The notes beneath the pieces are model-generated. The model was not told where the DNA came from. It saw only the letters and a program-made list of their open reading frames with translations, and made no database searches. DNA of 17,047 nt from an uncultured Bacteroidota bacterium (GTDB taxonomy: Bacteria > Bacteroidota > Bacteroidia > Chitinophagales > Chitinophagaceae). Below, in pieces: positions 15,123-17,047 of the stretch. Numbering within the stretch: the first letter of the stretch is position 1; every line of letters starts with the position of its first letter. The stretch is taken from contig CAMPKR010000013.1 of NCBI GenBank assembly GCA_946887345.1, positions 1 to 17,047 on the forward strand, in the 5' to 3' direction. The position numbers and the translations under genes are program-made.

Positions 15123-16494
15123 TAAACAGCATCCTGTACACATCCTCTACCTTATTCACCGTTCTTATTTCTATCCGCGAATTCTTCTTATCCAGGCCCT
15201 TGGCATTGGCTTTCGGTATAAAGATGGCATCCATGCCCAGTTTCTCGGCCTCAGCTATCCTTTGGTCTATCCTGTTCACCGCACGTATCTCTCCTGAGAG
15301 TCCTATTTCGCCTACTAAACAGATATTAGATGGCAACGCCTTGTCCTCGTACGATGAAAGCAATGCACACACCACCGAAAGCTCTATTGATGGGTCTTCT
15401 ATTTTCAGCCCCCCGGCTATATTCACGAATACATCCTTAGCTCCAAAGTGAAAACCGCCTCTTTTCTCCAGTACAGCCAGAAGCAATTGTAATCTCCTCA
15501 GGTCGAAACCACTCACGGTCCGCTGAGGTGTACCATATACCGCCGTAGTCGCCAGCGCCTGTACTTCCACCATCATCGGCCTCAGCCCTTCCATAGTGGC
15601 AGCTATGGCAATGCCGCTCAGAGGCTCGTCATGCTGCGACAGTAATATCTCCGATGGATTGCTCACCGGTCGCATGCCCGCCGTCACCATTTCATATATC
15701 CCCAGTTCCGAGGTAGAGCCAAACCTGTTCTTCAGTGTTCTCAGTATCCTGTACGCATAGTGCCTGTCCCCTTCAAACTGAAGTACTGTATCCACCATGT
15801 GCTCCAGCACCTTCGGCCCCGCTATCGATCCTTCCTTGGTGATATGGCCGATGATACACACCGGTATATTGCTCAGTTTTGCAAACCGTTGCAGCTCCGC
15901 AGCACATTCCCTCACTTGCGATACACTTCCCGCCGCCGATTCTACATAGGCCGACTCCAGCGTCTGTATTGAGTCAATGATTAATAGCTGCGGCTTCACT
16001 TTCTTTATTTCCTGGAAGATGGTATTGGTATCCGTCGCAGTCAGCAGGTAAAGATTGGAGTTCTTAATACCTACTCTGTCCGCCCTAAGTTTTATCTGTT
16101 GCGCGCTTTCCTCACCCGACACATACAGCGTTGTTACATTCTTCCACTGTAGTGCCGCTTGCAAAAACAGGGTCGACTTACCTATGCCCGGCTCGCCTGC
16201 TATCAGTATCACCGACCCTGGTACCATACCTCCGCCTAATACACGATTCAGTTCGGGATCAGGAAGCATCATCCGTTGTTCTTCTCTACTCACTACCTCA
16301 TCCAGTTTGTGTGCTTTGCGGATTCCTTTCACTTCATCGTCTTCCCAAATCGCATCGTGTTTTATTTTTTCGTCGCGTTGTTTGATCTCTTCAACGAATG
16401 AATTCCATGTGCTGCACGACGGACATCTACCTGCCCATTTCGGACTTTCATAACCACACTGTTGACAGAAAAATGCAGATTTAATCTTAGCCAT
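15115..16494 (-). CDS. radA: DNA repair protein RadA (Sms)
   Basis: RadA is a RecA-related ATPase that drives branch migration of recombination intermediates. The 459-residue protein has the N-terminal four-cysteine zinc finger (C10, C13, C24, C27), the Walker A motif GEPGIGKST (100-108), a Walker B region ending LLIIDS (D174), and the diagnostic KNRFG motif (255-259). A C-terminal Lon-like domain (about 290-459) follows, including DVFVNIAGGLKIEDPS and GEIGLSGEIRAV. I start it at ATG 16494 (MAKIKSAFFC), the usual family N-terminus; the start 69 bases upstream adds unrelated residues. A weak -7-like TAACTTTA (16501-16508) lies six bases before this ATG. The final TAG falls inside a C-rich repeat. 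comF starts 84 bases downstream, perhaps in the same operon. Confidence 0.95.
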   Translation of the reverse strand: MAKIKSAFFCQQCGYESPKWAGRCPSCSTWNSFVEEIKQRDEKIKHDAIWEDDEVKGIRKAHKLDEVVSREEQRMMLPDPELNRVLGGGMVPGSVILIAGEPGIGKSTLFLQAALQWKNVTTLYVSGEESAQQIKLRADRVGIKNSNLYLLTATDTNTIFQEIKKVKPQLLIIDSIQTLESAYVESAAGSVSQVRECAAELQRFAKLSNIPVCIIGHITKEGSIAGPKVLEHMVDTVLQFEGDRHYAYRILRTLKNRFGSTSELGIYEMVTAGMRPVSNPSEILLSQHDEPLSGIAIAATMEGLRPMMVEVQALATTAVYGTPQRTVSGFDLRRLQLLLAVLEKRGGFHFGAKDVFVNIAGGLKIEDPSIELSVVCALLSSYEDKALPSNICLVGEIGLSGEIRAVNRIDQRIAEAEKLGMDAIFIPKANAKGLDKKNSRIEIRTVNKVEDVYRMLFTP

Positions 16495-16591
16495 ATGGCT
16501 TAAAGTTATGTGCGATAAATGAAACGGTGTATATAATGTGGATAGCTTAAGACCTTTATCCACTGCGGGATTCGAGAATGGGAATTATTAC

Positions 16592-16627
16592 AATAAAAAG
16601 AGCCGCTGGAGGAATCCGGCGGCTCTT
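16592..16627 (-). terminator. Intrinsic terminator upstream of radA
   Basis: On the minus strand AAGAGCCGC (16619-16627) pairs with GCGGCUCUU (16598-16606). After one C-A mismatch there are three further pairs and a UUCC loop. The tail is UUUAUUG. The T-run lies on the minus strand only; read on the plus strand the hairpin has no T-run after it. No minus-strand protein gene lies directly upstream to need it. Confidence 0.75.
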
Positions 16628-16654
16628 ACTTACTAACCCATTAAATTCACAACT
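16592..16654 (-). ncRNA. Candidate small RNA or radA leader attenuator
   Basis: On the minus strand a perfect -7 element (TACATTTG, 16660-16667) is followed about 60 bases later by an intrinsic terminator, with no convincing coding frame between. The predicted RNA starts near 16654 with an unpaired segment containing UUUAAUGGGUUAGUAAGUAA. It ends in the hairpin AAGAGCCGC/GCGGCUCUU, and a U-rich tail follows (CUCUUUUUAUUG). An AUG-GGU-UAG mini-frame lies in the unpaired part. The terminator ends about 100 bases before the radA start on the same strand. The element is therefore either an independent short RNA or a leader that stops transcription before radA unless relieved. I cannot match it to a named RNA family. 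Confidence 0.5.
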
Positions 16655-16659
16655 TGATA

Positions 16660-16667
16660 CAAATGTA
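16660..16667 (-). promoter_or_regulatory. -7 promoter element TACATTTG driving the candidate small RNA
   Basis: The plus-strand CAAATGTA is TACATTTG on the minus strand, a perfect TAnnTTTG. The -33 region 20 bases upstream is T-rich (TTTTTTTCC) but lacks a clean TTG. Expected initiation is about 16654. Confidence 0.5.
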
Positions 16668-16945
16668 GCATTCTCAGGCCTAGGAAAAAAATGAAAACAG
16701 TCATGTCTTTATCGAAAAATCAGATATTAAAAAATGCCTTATTATTATTTAAGAAATAGGTGTTGATGGCTAAGCTTTTCGTCAACGCATTAAATATTTA
16801 TTAATTTCAAATTGTGGATATTTCCTGCATTGTCATTAATGAGATGTATGGACATATATGTTTTTTATTTGTTTTGTTGCTGCGCCCATGCCATGCTTAA
16901 GCATGATTTTATTAAAGCCTTTACCTGTATTATTGCAACAAATAG
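16668..16945. other. AT-rich intergenic region with little recognisable content
   Basis: With the preceding 173 bases this is the only gene-poor stretch over 300 bases in the window. It holds a possible 22-codon frame (16691-16759) preceded by AGGA, a weak stem GTTGATG/CGTCAAC (16762-16786), and a perfect 14-bp palindrome CATGCTTAAGCATG (16892-16905) about 40 bases before the next gene. A near -7 match TATTATTG (16928-16935) could serve that gene. I see no tRNA-like or riboswitch-like fold. Confidence 0.4.
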
Positions 16946-17047
16946 ATGAATAAAATGGAGGCTACAGCAAAAATTCAAAAGAATCCCCGCACTTTCTTAC
17001 CGGAAGATTTTACCGTTACAACCTGGGATGCACTCGCACCCTACTTT
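16946..17047 (+). CDS. Probable M3 family oligoendopeptidase, N-terminal fragment (partial)
   Basis: The frame opens at ATG 16946 and runs off the window end after 34 codons. The peptide (KNPRTFLPEDFTVTTWDALAPYF at its core) resembles, from memory, the N-terminus of Bacteroidota M3-family zinc oligoendopeptidases, which begin with an RTFLP segment followed by TTW and a P-Y-F/E helix. The HExxH zinc motif would lie well beyond the window, so the family cannot be confirmed here. An internal ATG three codons in (16955) is an alternative start. There is no signal peptide, consistent with a cytosolic peptidase. Confidence 0.45.
   Translation, partial: MNKMEATAKIQKNPRTFLPEDFTVTTWDALAPYF

Noticed and set aside
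16495..16563. Upstream ATG extension of radA
   Set aside because: Added residues do not resemble RadA, whose N-terminus normally begins just before the zinc finger, as at 16494.

Overview
The window looks like a chromosomal, mostly housekeeping stretch from a member of the Bacteroidota, probably near Chitinophagaceae. The lineage call is inference. It rests on a secreted protein with a type IX secretion (T9SS) sorting tail, a bacterial geranylgeranylglyceryl-phosphate synthase, a DUF4421-type barrel, an AsmA-like protein, several predicted outer-membrane beta-barrels, and TAnnTTTG-type -7 promoter elements. I see no CRISPR array, insertion sequence, prophage, tRNA or rRNA.

Layout. At 1-881 the last codons of a probable mscL are followed by the GGGP synthase, which meets a long AsmA-like envelope gene (878-3391, minus). 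At 3497-4601 lies a DUF4421-type barrel gene broken by a frameshift, converging on a single-domain response regulator (4598-4972, minus). A barrel protein (5058-5768, minus) and a small secreted protein of unknown function (5898-6431, plus) follow. Next is a YejK/NdpA-type nucleoid-associated protein gene (6455-7492) interrupted by one in-frame amber codon. It abuts a rhomboid protease (minus), and then comes an S41 C-terminal processing protease (8782-10476, minus) with its own terminator.

From 10631 to 13051 three secreted or envelope genes run on the plus strand: a T9SS cargo protein with a strong terminator, a periplasmic protein of unknown function, and a leucine-rich-repeat protein. From 13054 to 16494 the minus strand carries radA, comF and a FadL-type porin. 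The last 550 bases hold a candidate small RNA or attenuator upstream of radA, largely empty AT-rich DNA, and the first codons of a probable M3 oligopeptidase.

Most genes serve the envelope (lipid synthesis and transport, barrels, secreted proteins, membrane and periplasmic proteases) or DNA maintenance (radA, comF, nucleoid-associated protein). I do not see a coherent new multi-gene system. The points most worth a second look are the two disrupted genes (frameshift near 3888, amber at 6563), the short terminated transcript predicted at 16592-16654, several -7 elements sitting almost on the start codon, and a C-rich repeat that supplies the radA stop codon.
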